Source: Chitinivibrionales bacterium
GTDB lineage: Bacteria; Fibrobacterota; Chitinivibrionia; Chitinivibrionales; WJKA01
NCBI GenBank assembly: GCA_014728215.1
Contig: WJLZ01000032.1
Span: forward strand, 1-64,000
Direction of reading: 5' to 3'
Length of the DNA: 64,000 bases
Part shown: piece after piece, positions 45,677 through 53,622 of the stretch
Position numbering within the stretch: position 1 is the first letter of the stretch
How the letters are laid out: each line of letters begins with the position of its first letter
Position numbers and translations under genes: made by a program
Notes under the pieces: generated by a model
What the model saw: the letters and a program-made list of their open reading frames with translations, nothing else
Database searches by the model: none
Told to the model about the DNA's origin: nothing

Positions 45677-46648
45677 ATGGAAAACACCGGCGTATCATCA
45701 CATTCAACGGCAAAAAAGGGAACCGGGTTTGTTTATCATGACAAATATGCCCGCCATCAATTGACACAGGGCCATCCTGAATGTCCGCAGCGTCTGGAGG
45801 CTATCCGTGAAATGATGGCGTCGGAGGGGTTTGATAAAAGGGTGTGTTCCCTTTCGCCCGTTGATGATATGGCGAAGGTTCTGTCTTTTGTAAGGAAAAT
45901 TCATTCGGAGGAGCATTGTGAATCGCTGAAAGAAAATCCGGAGACCTGGGAGGTTGCGATGCTCGCTGCCGGCGGAGCCATGGCCGGAGTCGATGCCGTT
46001 TTTTCGGGTCAGTGCAAAAATGTGTTCTGCGCACTCCGTCCCCCGGGACACCATGCCAACAACAACGGGCTCCATTATGACGGGCTCAATCAGGGGGAAG
46101 GGTTTTGTTTTATCAATAATATCGCCGTTGCAGCACGCTATGCTCAGGCTGCATGGGGATGTAAGGATATTCTGATAATCGACTGGGATATTCACCATGG
46201 TAACGGTACCGAATGGGCGTTTTATGAAGATCCCACGGTATTTTATTTTTCAACGCATGTTTTCTGGACCTTTCCCGGAACAGGACATCCGGGCAAAAAG
46301 GGACGGGGGGCCGGCGAAGGCTACACCCTGAACTGTCCTTTAGAACCTTACAGCGGCGATGATGAGATCCTTCAGGTGTGGGATGATACTTTTATTCCTG
46401 CCCTTAAAAAAGTGGATTTCAAAGCCGATTGCATGATGATTTCGGCAGGGTTCGATTGCAAGGAAAATGATCTTTTAGGCAACCTTGGTATCACCGATGG
46501 GGGGATTGAAGAGTTGACAAGAAGAAGTATGGTCCTTGCCGATGAGCATTGTGATGGACGGCTTGTTTCGGTATTGGAAGGCGGCTATACTCTTGACAGT
46601 CTTGCCGATGCAGTAAATACGCATATTACTACATTACTCACTAAATAA
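45677..46648 (+). CDS. Histone deacetylase/AcuC/AphA-family hydrolase
   Basis: A zinc amidohydrolase of 323 residues. Family motifs: HPECPQRLEAI near residue 34, RPPGHHA near 122, GEGFCFINNIAVAA near 145, the zinc site DWDIHHGNGT near 172, and SAGFD near 257. Bacterial members deacetylate acetyl-CoA synthetase, polyamines or other acyl-amines. It lies 12 bases before the selenoprotein gene, so it probably starts that operon. Confidence 0.92.
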   Translation: MENTGVSSHSTAKKGTGFVYHDKYARHQLTQGHPECPQRLEAIREMMASEGFDKRVCSLSPVDDMAKVLSFVRKIHSEEHCESLKENPETWEVAMLAAGGAMAGVDAVFSGQCKNVFCALRPPGHHANNNGLHYDGLNQGEGFCFINNIAVAARYAQAAWGCKDILIIDWDIHHGNGTEWAFYEDPTVFYFSTHVFWTFPGTGHPGKKGRGAGEGYTLNCPLEPYSGDDEILQVWDDTFIPALKKVDFKADCMMISAGFDCKENDLLGNLGITDGGIEELTRRSMVLADEHCDGRLVSVLEGGYTLDSLADAVNTHITTLLTK

Positions 46649-46660
46649 GAAGGGGTACCT

Positions 46661-46885
46661 ATGAAATTCAGAATCACCTATTGCGGCATGTGAAATTACA
46701 AACCTCGTGCTGCCGGTCTGGCAGAGGAGCTGAAAAAGAAATTTAATGCAGAATCGGAACTTATCGAATCGAGTGGCGGCGTTTTTGAAGTCGAAATGGA
46801 TAATGACCTGATATTTTCCAAGAAAAAGCTGAATCGATTTCCGGAGGAAGGTGAGATAGCAACGCTCGTTTCGCAAAACAAATGA
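46661..46885 (+). CDS. SelW/Rdx-family selenoprotein (UGA-encoded Sec at codon 11)
   Basis: Read through the TGA at 46691-46693, the frame gives 74 residues with the SelW signature C-x-x-U: YCGMU-NYKPRA, where U is codon 11. The rest also fits the family: AEELKKKFN, SSGGVFEVEMD, LIFSKK, NRFPEEGEI. AAGGGG precedes the ATG. The stop overlaps the next gene's ATG (ATGA), which supports translation past the TGA. A hairpin with a GGTCT loop follows the TGA. SelW-like proteins are thioredoxin-fold redox proteins. Without recoding, only a 10-residue peptide would be made. The selABCD genes are not in the window. Confidence 0.88.
46691..46727 (+). promoter_or_regulatory. Bacterial SECIS-like element
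   Basis: Directly behind the UGA, CTGCC (46710-46714) pairs with GGCAG (46720-46724) around a GGTCT loop, and CCT (46703-46705) pairs with AGG (46725-46727) across a 4-base bulge. The GGTCTG loop sequence is the one in the E. coli fdhF SECIS, and it lies 24 bases from the start of the UGA, close to its spacing there. It would bind SelB. Confidence 0.7.
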
Positions 46886-47490
46886 TTCACTACGAAGTAC
46901 ATCCGTGCAACCCCCAGCCGCGTTTTTTGAATCATGCAGCAGCATTGCTGAAAAATGAAAACGGTATTTGTGTGTATCCGACCGATACCGTATACGGCAT
47001 GGGGGCCTGTGCAAGCAATATAAAGGCTGTTTTAAAGATCGCTGAGCTTCTGAAAAAAGATAAAAAGCGGATGTTTTCCTATATCTGTACCAGTTTTTCG
47101 CAGGCGAGTGTGTATGCAAAAATCAGCAATGCTAATTTCAAGCTTATGAAACGGTATCTTCCCGGTCCCTTCACGTTTATTCTTCCGGCAACAAACTATG
47201 TTCCAAAGAAGATAAGTCCCAGAAGAAAGACCGTGGGAATCAGAATTCCCGATTGCCCGATCTGTCTGGAGCTTGTTCGTTTGATTGAAGAGCCCCTGGG
47301 AAATACATCGTTGAGGTTACCGGGGCAGGAGCGGGGAGATCCGAAAGCAATAAAGCCTGCAGTCATGCACGAAGTCGATATCATGCTTGATATCGGGCCG
47401 CTTCCCGACCCGCGCGGATCAACTATTGTCGATCTGACCGGGGATGTTCCCGAGATTATCCGGATGGGGAAGGGGGAGTGGGGAGAGTGA
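46882..47490 (+). CDS. Sua5/YciO/YrdC-family protein
   Basis: Probable L-threonylcarbamoyladenylate synthase-type protein, making the precursor of t6A in tRNAs that read ANN codons. The 202-residue YrdC fold shows VYPTDTVYGMGA near residue 34, KKDKKRMFSYICTSFSQAS (KRP..KP-like loop region) near 56, and RKTVGIRIPDCPICLELV near 115. YciO-type paralogues share these traits, so the exact role is not certain. It overlaps the selenoprotein stop by 4 bases. Confidence 0.82.
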   Translation: MIHYEVHPCNPQPRFLNHAAALLKNENGICVYPTDTVYGMGACASNIKAVLKIAELLKKDKKRMFSYICTSFSQASVYAKISNANFKLMKRYLPGPFTFILPATNYVPKKISPRRKTVGIRIPDCPICLELVRLIEEPLGNTSLRLPGQERGDPKAIKPAVMHEVDIMLDIGPLPDPRGSTIVDLTGDVPEIIRMGKGEWGE

Positions 47491-47491
47491 C

Positions 47492-47539
47492 GCGGCGATG
47501 CGACGACGCGACGACACGACGATGGGACGACACGACGAA
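47492..47539 (+). repeat. Six tandem 8-nt repeats (GCGACGAC type)
   Basis: Units: GCGGCGAT, GCGACGAC, GCGACGAC, ACGACGAT, GGGACGAC, ACGACGAA, all exactly 8 bases, starting 2 bases after the Sua5-type stop. The period is not a multiple of three. It ends 28 bases before the mazG start. Confidence 0.7.
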
Positions 47540-47567
47540 ATATGAAACTGTTTTTCAAGGAGCACCA

Positions 47568-48347
47568 ATGTCTGAAGCATTAGACAAATTTATCGAAATA
47601 ATAGCCCGCCTGCGTGGTCCCGGGGGATGTCCCTGGGACAGGGAGCAGACCCATAAGAGTATTCTCAATTGTCTTCTGGATGAGACCTATGAATTTTTTG
47701 AGGCTGCCGAGCAGGACAACGATGAGAAGATGAAAGAAGAACTGGGCGACCTTCTTCTTCAGGTGGTACTGCACGCTCAGATGGGTGCGGAGCGGGGCGC
47801 GTTTACTATCGATGATGTTGCCCGGGGGATAGCCGAAAAAATAATCCGCCGTCACCCGCACGTGTTCGGGGATACCGAGGTATCGTCATCGAAAGAAGTT
47901 ACTCGTAACTGGGAAGAAATCAAGCGCACGGAGAAGGGGATGCAGGACCGGAAATATCTTGTTGACGGCGTTCCCGAGGCTTTGCCGGCCCTGTTCCGGG
48001 CAGAGAAAGTGCAGCGACGGGTCGCCCGGATCGGTTTTGACTGGACCGATATGAAACCGGTACTCGATAAGGTGGAGGAAGAATTCGGGGAATTTCGTGA
48101 AGCTCTTGCGATGGACGATCAGGAACACGCCATGGAAGAACTCGGGGATATCATGTTTGCTCTTGTCAATGTTGCCCGCCATAATAAAATCTGCGCCGAA
48201 GACGCCCTCAGGATGACTGTTAAAAAGTTCATTAACCGGTTCCGATATATCGAAGACCAGTATAAAAAACAGGGAAAAGATATACGAAAAGCCTCTCTTG
48301 AAGAAATGGATTTGTTCTGGAATGAGAGTAAGGGAAAGGTTGGGTAG
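47568..48347 (+). CDS. mazG: MazG nucleoside triphosphate pyrophosphohydrolase
   Basis: Hydrolyses NTPs to NMP and pyrophosphate, clearing damaged or regulatory nucleotides. Start 47568 has AAGGAG; an earlier frame start runs through the octamer repeats. Tandem MazG domains over 259 residues: GGCPWDREQTHKSI then EEFFEA-type ETYEFFEAAE and EELGDLLLQVV in the first, VEEEFGEF and MEELGDIMFALVNVAR in the second. Typical for full-length MazG. Confidence 0.94.
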   Translation: MSEALDKFIEIIARLRGPGGCPWDREQTHKSILNCLLDETYEFFEAAEQDNDEKMKEELGDLLLQVVLHAQMGAERGAFTIDDVARGIAEKIIRRHPHVFGDTEVSSSKEVTRNWEEIKRTEKGMQDRKYLVDGVPEALPALFRAEKVQRRVARIGFDWTDMKPVLDKVEEEFGEFREALAMDDQEHAMEELGDIMFALVNVARHNKICAEDALRMTVKKFINRFRYIEDQYKKQGKDIRKASLEEMDLFWNESKGKVG

Positions 48348-48353
48348 GATGAG

Positions 48354-48455
48354 CTGCAAAGTAATACACCTGCCGAATTGGGTCAAATAATTAAGCACCG
48401 TCGCAAACAGCTAAACTCAACTCCGGCAAAAGCCGCCGGTTTATGCGGTGTCTGA
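48354..48455 (+). pseudogene. HipB-like antitoxin remnant (5' fragment)
   Basis: An open stretch reads QSNTPAELGQIIKHRRKQLN then STPAKAAGLCGV, matching the N-terminal half of the HipB-type XRE helix-turn-helix (ELGxxIRxRRKxLxLTQxxLAxLCGV). There is no ATG or GTG start, the expected LTQ is STP, and a TGA ends it mid-domain. No HipA follows. A decayed toxin-antitoxin locus is the simplest reading. Confidence 0.5.
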
Positions 48456-48766
48456 GAATTATAAGAAAAACAGAGCTTATTGTTGCCCCACTAAAATTAC
48501 AGATTGTTTTAGTAGATAATTCTACTCCTAAGTATATTTTTAATTGTAACAGGTAGACGCTTTTCTAATTTCCGGTTTCATGGCGCCTGTATTCAGTCAT
48601 TTCTGCTCCATGCTTCTTTTTCCAGAATCAAGCCATCATTCAATATATTCACGATTATCTTCTCTGATCATTACACTGTTAGTCTTTTTAGTGTTTTTGA
48701 GCTGTTCTTCATATCATTTGAGAGCAGGAAGTAGTTGTGAAAGAGCCCGCGAACAAAAAGGGTTAA
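48456..48766. other. Decayed intergenic stretch
   Basis: AT-rich at first, then hydrophobic-coding-like sequence near 48650-48715 in a different frame from the PAP2 fragment. No intact gene, RNA or repeat is seen. It may hold further frameshifted parts of the same PAP2 gene. Confidence 0.35.
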
Positions 48767-49000
48767 GCGCTGTGGGCCGCGGGATTTTCGCTGCTTACTA
48801 TGGGAACCGGCTGGGCGCGTGTAGAAGCACAGAAGCATTATCCCACCGATGTCCTCGTTGGAGCAGCACTCGGCAATTTCTGCGCCACCTTTGCTGCCGG
48901 TATTCTCTTTCCCCACTTGCCGGCGCCGCTTGAAGGGCTCGACATGCGGGTCGCGCCCGAACGGATAGAGTTCTCGCTGGTATTTCCACTCGCTAATTAA
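48767..49000 (+). pseudogene. PAP2-family phosphatase remnant (3' part)
   Basis: After an in-frame TAA the frame reads ALWAAGFSLLTMGTGWARVE then AQKHYPTDVLVGAALGNF, the third catalytic motif of type 2 phosphatidic acid phosphatases (SRxxxxxHxxxD, here ARVEAQKHYPTD), and runs to a natural end. The upstream PSGH motif and the membrane helices are missing, so only the last third of the gene remains. It overlaps the end of the convergent thioesterase gene by 8 bases. Confidence 0.65.
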
Positions 49001-49421
49001 CTTTATAAAACCGCGCCTGGGCCGTCACATGAGATCCACGGCCTGATTCCTGAGTAATCGCTGCCTTAACTTTATAGAGTTCTTTGTAACGTTCGGTAAT
49101 GGAACAGCGGATACCGAGTTGTTGCTGTGATTTGACCGGTTTCCGGTACCGGATATTCATCCGGCCGGTGTAGCCGACAACCCCATGGCCCATCAGGCAT
49201 TTGGCCATGGCCGAATCGATCAGCGCGGCGATCATACCACCATGCATCATGCCATCGTAACCCTGAAAGCTGTTGTAACAATAAAATGTACCGAGTAAAT
49301 CACCATTATCGTTAAAGGATATTTCAAAATTATCTCCAACCGTCCCTTTTTTATCGTTGAACATACATTGTTGATGATGCTCGTTTTTCAGTCTGCAATA
49401 GGTAGTATAATAGCTGTTCAT
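48993..49421 (-). CDS. Hotdog-fold thioesterase (PaaI-like)
   Basis: The start at 49421 has AAAGGA upstream. The 142 residues contain the hotdog helix QGYDGMMHGGMIAALIDSAM, with the His-Gly-Gly and Asp typical of PaaI/4HBT thioesterases, and RMNIRYRKPVKSQQQL as the next strand. Probably cleaves an acyl-CoA; the substrate is unknown. It seems intact although its neighbours are remnants. Confidence 0.82.
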   Translation of the reverse strand: MNSYYTTYCRLKNEHHQQCMFNDKKGTVGDNFEISFNDNGDLLGTFYCYNSFQGYDGMMHGGMIAALIDSAMAKCLMGHGVVGYTGRMNIRYRKPVKSQQQLGIRCSITERYKELYKVKAAITQESGRGSHVTAQARFYKVN

Positions 49422-49494
49422 CAGTATCCTTTCTCCTGATTGTTTTACAATTTCGGGCCCGGAAATGTTGCACAACGGAGAAACACGATATCTG

Positions 49495-49734
49495 TTATAC
49501 TTCTTTCAATGCCTGCTCGATATCTTTTGTCAAAACATCGGTTTGCTCGATACCGCAGGAAAGCCTCACCGTGTTTTTATTTACTCCAAACATTTCCCGA
49601 CGTTCTTCGGGCATATACAGCATTGTCGTGAGATAGGGGATACAGATAAGCGATTCGGTGGAGCCGAGACTGACCGCATTTACAATAGGTGTAACCATCG
49701 GTTTATTGCCGTAGGGGGTCAGTGGGTCGGTCAT
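49495..49734 (-). pseudogene. Cys/Met-metabolism PLP enzyme, internally deleted remnant
   Basis: The 79 codons match the C-terminal part of cystathionine gamma-synthase/lyase-type enzymes: VNAVSLGSTESLICIPY, then NKNTVRLSCGIEQTDVLTKD and IEQAL. About 12-15 N-terminal residues (DPLTPYGNKPMVTPI) resemble the start of the same family. The roughly 300 residues with the PLP lysine are missing. A good ribosome site (AAAGGAAG) remains, so a short product may still be made, but it cannot be catalytic. Confidence 0.6.
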
Positions 49735-50524
49735 TGCCGCACTTCCTTTCCAGATGGGCGTTCGTTATGGTGTATACTGTATCGGCCCGGCTCGACTTTG
49801 GCAGGGAGGCATGGATTTTTTCCAGATACTTTCTCCTCTTGATAATCCGAAAAGACCCGGGGAAATTGATATCGAAAACCCATCCCATTTGAAGTACCTT
49901 GAAATCGCTGAGTGATCTCATTTTTTCAACCCTGCCGATTCTGCCGTGAATAACATCATCATAAATGTCGGGCGATATTTCTGCGGTGTCGGGAAGGTCG
50001 AGTTCCAGCGCCCGGCTGCGGACAGTATTGTTACCGGCATAGTAATCGGTGACAACCTTCAGGATATCGATTTTATCGGCGTCACGGATAAGTTTGACAA
50101 AGAGAAGGCGCTCTTTGTTTGTATTATCGGGGATTTGGGCTCGATTGTGGCATGAAACCGCATTCACAACCAGGTTGGCGGCCTGAAGTGGGAGTCCCTT
50201 CAATAAATCGTTTTTGCGGATCTCATCAACCCCCAGAAGGGCATGGTTTTCCGATGCGCGATCAACGAATGTTTTATATCGGGCAAACTGTTTAAATCGC
50301 CCGATATCATGGAGACAGGCAATGATCTCGGCAAGATCAGAATTCTTTTTATCTAATCCGAGGTCATCGGCCAGCGTAAGAATTACTTTTGCCACCCTTT
50401 TGGTATGTTCTTCTTTGAGACGGACCGCTGCATTCATCTCCTCATCCCGAGAATAAAAGGTATGAATATATTTCGTAATCCGGGATTTTATTCGTGGAGC
50501 ATGAGCAATACATTCCTTTTCCAT
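49703..50524 (-). CDS. HD-domain phosphohydrolase
   Basis: The 273 residues carry an HD domain: KEEHTKRVAKVILTLADDLG, then ACLHDIGRFKQFARY with the metal-binding His-Asp near residue 72, and a downstream RDADKIDIL Asp. Such enzymes hydrolyse nucleotides or phosphodiester signals. No GYP motif is present, so a cyclic-di-GMP phosphodiesterase is not indicated. Start 50524 (MEKEC) has a weak site. Its end overlaps the remnant at 49495-49734. Confidence 0.75.
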   Translation of the reverse strand: MEKECIAHAPRIKSRITKYIHTFYSRDEEMNAAVRLKEEHTKRVAKVILTLADDLGLDKKNSDLAEIIACLHDIGRFKQFARYKTFVDRASENHALLGVDEIRKNDLLKGLPLQAANLVVNAVSCHNRAQIPDNTNKERLLFVKLIRDADKIDILKVVTDYYAGNNTVRSRALELDLPDTAEISPDIYDDVIHGRIGRVEKMRSLSDFKVLQMGWVFDINFPGSFRIIKRRKYLEKIHASLPKSSRADTVYTITNAHLERKCGNDRPTDPLRQ

Positions 50525-50528
50525 ACAA

Positions 50529-50736
50529 TTACCCAAGTTTTTCCGAACCGCTGTATACTTCCTCGGCATCCAAAACAACTGCTGCAGTTCCCGGATATTT
50601 GGAATCCAGCCATTCTTTCATTGTATCGAAATGCCGGCCATTGCTATGGCGGGAGACCGGTCCTTTAATTTGATACGATTTCCGTTCGTTGGTTATAAAC
50701 AGCAGTGAGGCCTTTGTTCCATTTATAATATTATTT
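50529..50736 (-). pseudogene. Pyridoxamine-phosphate-oxidase-like flavoprotein remnant
   Basis: Between two stops the minus strand reads INGTKASLLFITNERKSYQI, then a GPVSRHSNGRHFDTMKEWLD segment and TAAVVLDAEEVYSGSEKLG, the C-terminal half of small PNPOx-like FMN proteins (AYQ.KG...F..M..W....P...AVV...EVYS). No start codon or ribosome site and no N-terminal half. It ends 4 bases before the HD-gene ATG. Confidence 0.55.
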
Positions 50737-50765
50737 CATGTCTTATTAAAATAATTATCAGCATT

Positions 50766-51656
50766 TTATTTGTTCAGGATCGACAGAACAGTGTTCCATA
50801 CCCTTTTGATATCTTCGGCAACAGGGAGGTTGGTATATTCCACCACCGCGGCTTCAGCGATTTGGGCCTTGGTCACCATGGCATCGTATCTGATCGTCCC
50901 TGCGGCTGATAAACCTCGCTTCGTTGCGTCGGCAAGAATCCTTTCGGCGATCAACGGGTTGAGATCGAATTTATTGACACATACTACAGTCGGAATATTA
51001 AAATGGCGTGCAAGATCGGCAACCCGCTTAAGATCGTGTTCGCCCGACAAGGTCGGCTCGGTAACGATACAGATCAGGTCGGCGCCGGTAATCGACGCGA
51101 TAACCGGACATCCTATACCCGGGGAGCCGTCGATAATAATCAGATCCCGCTTTTCATTTCGGGCAATTGATTTTGCCTTATTCCTTACCAGCGTAACGAG
51201 CTTTCCGGAGTTCTCTTCAGCAATACCCATCTTCGCATGAACCATGGGACCATACCGGGTGCTCGACAAAAACCAGTGGCCATTGACCACATCGGTGAAA
51301 TCGATCGCCTTTTGGGGGCAGAACCAGGCGCAGACGCCGCACCCTTCACAGGCGACCGGATTTATTTCATACCGCCGCTTGTTCTGATTTGCCGCCGTGC
51401 TTTCCCGCACTGCATCATACCGGCATAATTTTATGCACGTACCACAGCCGGTGCATTTTTCCGGGACAATTGCGGCCCGCTTTCCGCCAATGAATTCATT
51501 CGTTTCATGAACCGATGGCGTGAGAATGCAGTGAAGGTCTGCGGCGTCGACGTCACAATCGGCCAGAACAGCGTTTTTTGCACAAGCGGCAAAGGAGGCC
51601 ACGATGCTGGTTTTGCCTGTACCGCCTTTTCCGCTTATTATTACCAGTTCTTTCAT
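50766..51656 (-). CDS. MinD-superfamily ATPase with inserted 2[4Fe-4S] ferredoxin domain
   Basis: A P-loop ATPase with the deviant Walker A GKGGTGKTS at residues about 9-17. After about 60 residues comes a bacterial ferredoxin insert with two full clusters: CTGCGTCIKLCRY and CEGCGVCAWFCPQ. The ATPase fold resumes after it (IIDGSPGIGCPV). Relatives occur in pairs in strict anaerobes and are thought to assemble or insert Fe-S or metal cofactors, as NBP35/Mrp-type ATPases do. It ends a seven-gene minus-strand cluster, 6 bases after its paralogue. Confidence 0.88.
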   Translation of the reverse strand: MKELVIISGKGGTGKTSIVASFAACAKNAVLADCDVDAADLHCILTPSVHETNEFIGGKRAAIVPEKCTGCGTCIKLCRYDAVRESTAANQNKRRYEINPVACEGCGVCAWFCPQKAIDFTDVVNGHWFLSSTRYGPMVHAKMGIAEENSGKLVTLVRNKAKSIARNEKRDLIIIDGSPGIGCPVIASITGADLICIVTEPTLSGEHDLKRVADLARHFNIPTVVCVNKFDLNPLIAERILADATKRGLSAAGTIRYDAMVTKAQIAEAAVVEYTNLPVAEDIKRVWNTVLSILNK

Positions 51657-51662
51657 ATTTTG

Positions 51663-52520
51663 TCAAACTCCTGTTGTGCGCATATTTAAACAAATCGCTT
51701 TCCACAGCGATTCGAATGTCTTTTTCATCTCCGGCAATACAAGGCACGCCATTGTTCCCATTGAGTATGCTTCCGCTATCCTGCGGTCATCGGGTATTTC
51801 ACCGATGATTTTTGCCCCCTGTTGGCGGCAATACTCCCGAGCCCGTATGTTATCCTCCTCATGACGGTTGACAACCACGCCGAATGGACGGTTCAGTTCC
51901 TTTACCATATCGACAGCAAGGCCAAGGTCGTTCAGCCCGAAGGGGGTTGGTTCGGTAACAAGGACGATATAATCGGCATCCTGGACCGCGGTTATTACCG
52001 GACAGGAGGTGCCGGGGGGGGCGTCAATAAGCGTAATACCGTTATCATCCGAATATTTTTTAACTTCCCTGATAAGCGGTGGACTCATGACAACGCCGAC
52101 ATCGAGTTTGCCGTGAAAAAAAGAAATACCCTTTGCATTGCCCGATTCAACCACACCGATACGGTTTCCCTTTTCGGTAATTGCTTTTTGCGGGCATACC
52201 CGTGCGCAGCCGCCGCATCCATGACAGAGTTCGGGGAAAACCATGGTTTTTTTTGCCAGACAGATAATCGCATTGTACTGGCATAGTTGTGCGCATAAAC
52301 CGCATCCGGTGCACTTTGACTCGTCAATTTCGGGGACAGGAGTAGAAATCTGCCGTTCGAAATCAAAGTTTGGCTTTAAAAAGATATGACCATTCGGTTC
52401 TTCAACATCACAATCGATATAGGTTACCGGATTTTTGTTTTGTGAAAGGACCAGGGCGAGATTCGTGGCTACTGTGGTTTTACCGGTTCCGCCTTTTCCG
52501 CTTGCTATTGCTACTTTCAT
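51663..52520 (-). CDS. MinD-superfamily ATPase with inserted 2[4Fe-4S] ferredoxin domain
   Basis: The paralogue of the downstream gene: Walker A GKGGTGKTT at residues 8-16, ferredoxin insert CTGCGLCAQLCQY and CHGCGGCARVCPQ, then TLIDAPPGTSCPV. The ATG overlaps the stop of the DUF5320-like gene by 4 bases. Two similar but non-identical subunits suggest a heterodimer, as in NBP35-CFD1 type scaffolds. That pairing is inference. Confidence 0.88.
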   Translation of the reverse strand: MKVAIASGKGGTGKTTVATNLALVLSQNKNPVTYIDCDVEEPNGHIFLKPNFDFERQISTPVPEIDESKCTGCGLCAQLCQYNAIICLAKKTMVFPELCHGCGGCARVCPQKAITEKGNRIGVVESGNAKGISFFHGKLDVGVVMSPPLIREVKKYSDDNGITLIDAPPGTSCPVITAVQDADYIVLVTEPTPFGLNDLGLAVDMVKELNRPFGVVVNRHEEDNIRAREYCRQQGAKIIGEIPDDRRIAEAYSMGTMACLVLPEMKKTFESLWKAICLNMRTTGV

Positions 52521-52798
52521 GATTTATTCTCGCTTACTACGGTATAATCGGCTTCAACGGCCGCTTTGTTACGGGCATTTTTGCGGTGGAAAAGCTTTTT
52601 CCTGAAAGTTTGAACTAATCCATTGGGATTCATAGCATCCCGTATAAGCGCACCGGCAACAGGTATAAGAGTACTGACAATCCCGGCCCGTCGCATGCTG
52701 AAACTACCGCGGGGAAAGAAAAATCTTTTGCACCATCCCCGTCTTCTTCCGGTCCCGGGTCCTGATCCGAGTGGTCCGGTTCCGTCTCTCTGCGGCAT
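52517..52798 (-). CDS. DUF5320-like small basic protein
   Basis: The 93 residues begin MPQRDGTGPLGSGPGTGRRR, the glycine-rich opening (MP..DGTGP.G.GP.TGR) of DUF5320-type proteins. A hydrophobic segment (RAGIVSTLIPVAGALI) lies near residue 38 and a charged tail follows. AGGAGG precedes the ATG. The family is found beside MinD/NifX clusters in anaerobes, function unknown. It overlaps the MinD-type gene by 4 bases. Confidence 0.72.
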   Translation of the reverse strand: MPQRDGTGPLGSGPGTGRRRGWCKRFFFPRGSFSMRRAGIVSTLIPVAGALIRDAMNPNGLVQTFRKKLFHRKNARNKAAVEADYTVVSENKS

Positions 52799-52828
52799 AG
52801 GGTACCTCCTGTAAATGTATGTGCGAAA

Positions 52829-53542
52829 TTAAATCGTAATTGATTCGCCGACACGGAATGAAACATAATTGTCACCCCAGGCATCTTTGAATAACCGTTG
52901 GGCCTCATTCCCCGAACAATGGGTGGGACCAACTTTGCAGACACCGAGATCGTGTAACTCATTAATTATGCCGGTAATTTCATGTGTCTCTTTCTGCATA
53001 CAATGAAATCCTCCGGCTGCAAGAGCAATTTCTTTTTGCTGAAATGAATCGGCGATGGTCCGTATCATGGTTGTGATTCCCGGATGGGCACAGCCGGTGA
53101 CCACCGAAATACCGTCGTTGCCTTGAATTACCAATGCCTGCTCGGAAATCGGAGCATTTTTATAGGTCCCGATTATTTCGCCGGAGACAAAGATGTTTTC
53201 GGCTATGTGAGTGGAACCGGCCGGTTCTATGAGGTTTGTTCCGTATTTTCTCACGTTTTGTCTGAACCGGTCGCTAAATCCGGAACATCCGTAAACTGTA
53301 CATGAGGGTTTCTTTTCCAGAAAACTCCCTAATCCGCCGGTATGGTCCCAGTGATCGTGTGATATGACCACAGAATCAATCGCATCGATATCAACATTCA
53401 TCGCCTGCATATTGTGAAGAAGCCATTCGCCGTTTTCGCTGGCGTCGAATAAAACCGTTTCATTTATAAGAAAAGAAATCCCCCATCCGGTGCGATAATC
53501 GCTTTCCTGTGTGTCTTTATCAAAAAGGACTTTCATATTCAT
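52829..53542 (-). CDS. MBL-fold metallohydrolase (COG1237-like)
   Basis: The metallo-beta-lactamase metal site is SHDHWDHTGG near residue 61, with further ligands in VTGCAHPG near 148 and PTHCSG near 210. Its 237 residues and overall pattern match the family annotated as dihydropterin ribofuranosyl-aminobenzene phosphate synthase-like. In this setting the true reaction is unknown. It lies in the middle of the MinD/DUF5320/NifX cluster. Confidence 0.85.
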   Translation of the reverse strand: MNMKVLFDKDTQESDYRTGWGISFLINETVLFDASENGEWLLHNMQAMNVDIDAIDSVVISHDHWDHTGGLGSFLEKKPSCTVYGCSGFSDRFRQNVRKYGTNLIEPAGSTHIAENIFVSGEIIGTYKNAPISEQALVIQGNDGISVVTGCAHPGITTMIRTIADSFQQKEIALAAGGFHCMQKETHEITGIINELHDLGVCKVGPTHCSGNEAQRLFKDAWGDNYVSFRVGESITI

Positions 53543-53622
53543 TCGATTTTTACCTTTATGTAATCAGAAGAAGCGAGTGGGCAGCCACCCGCTTTCTTCT
53601 GTGCCAACAACGAAAGGACTTT

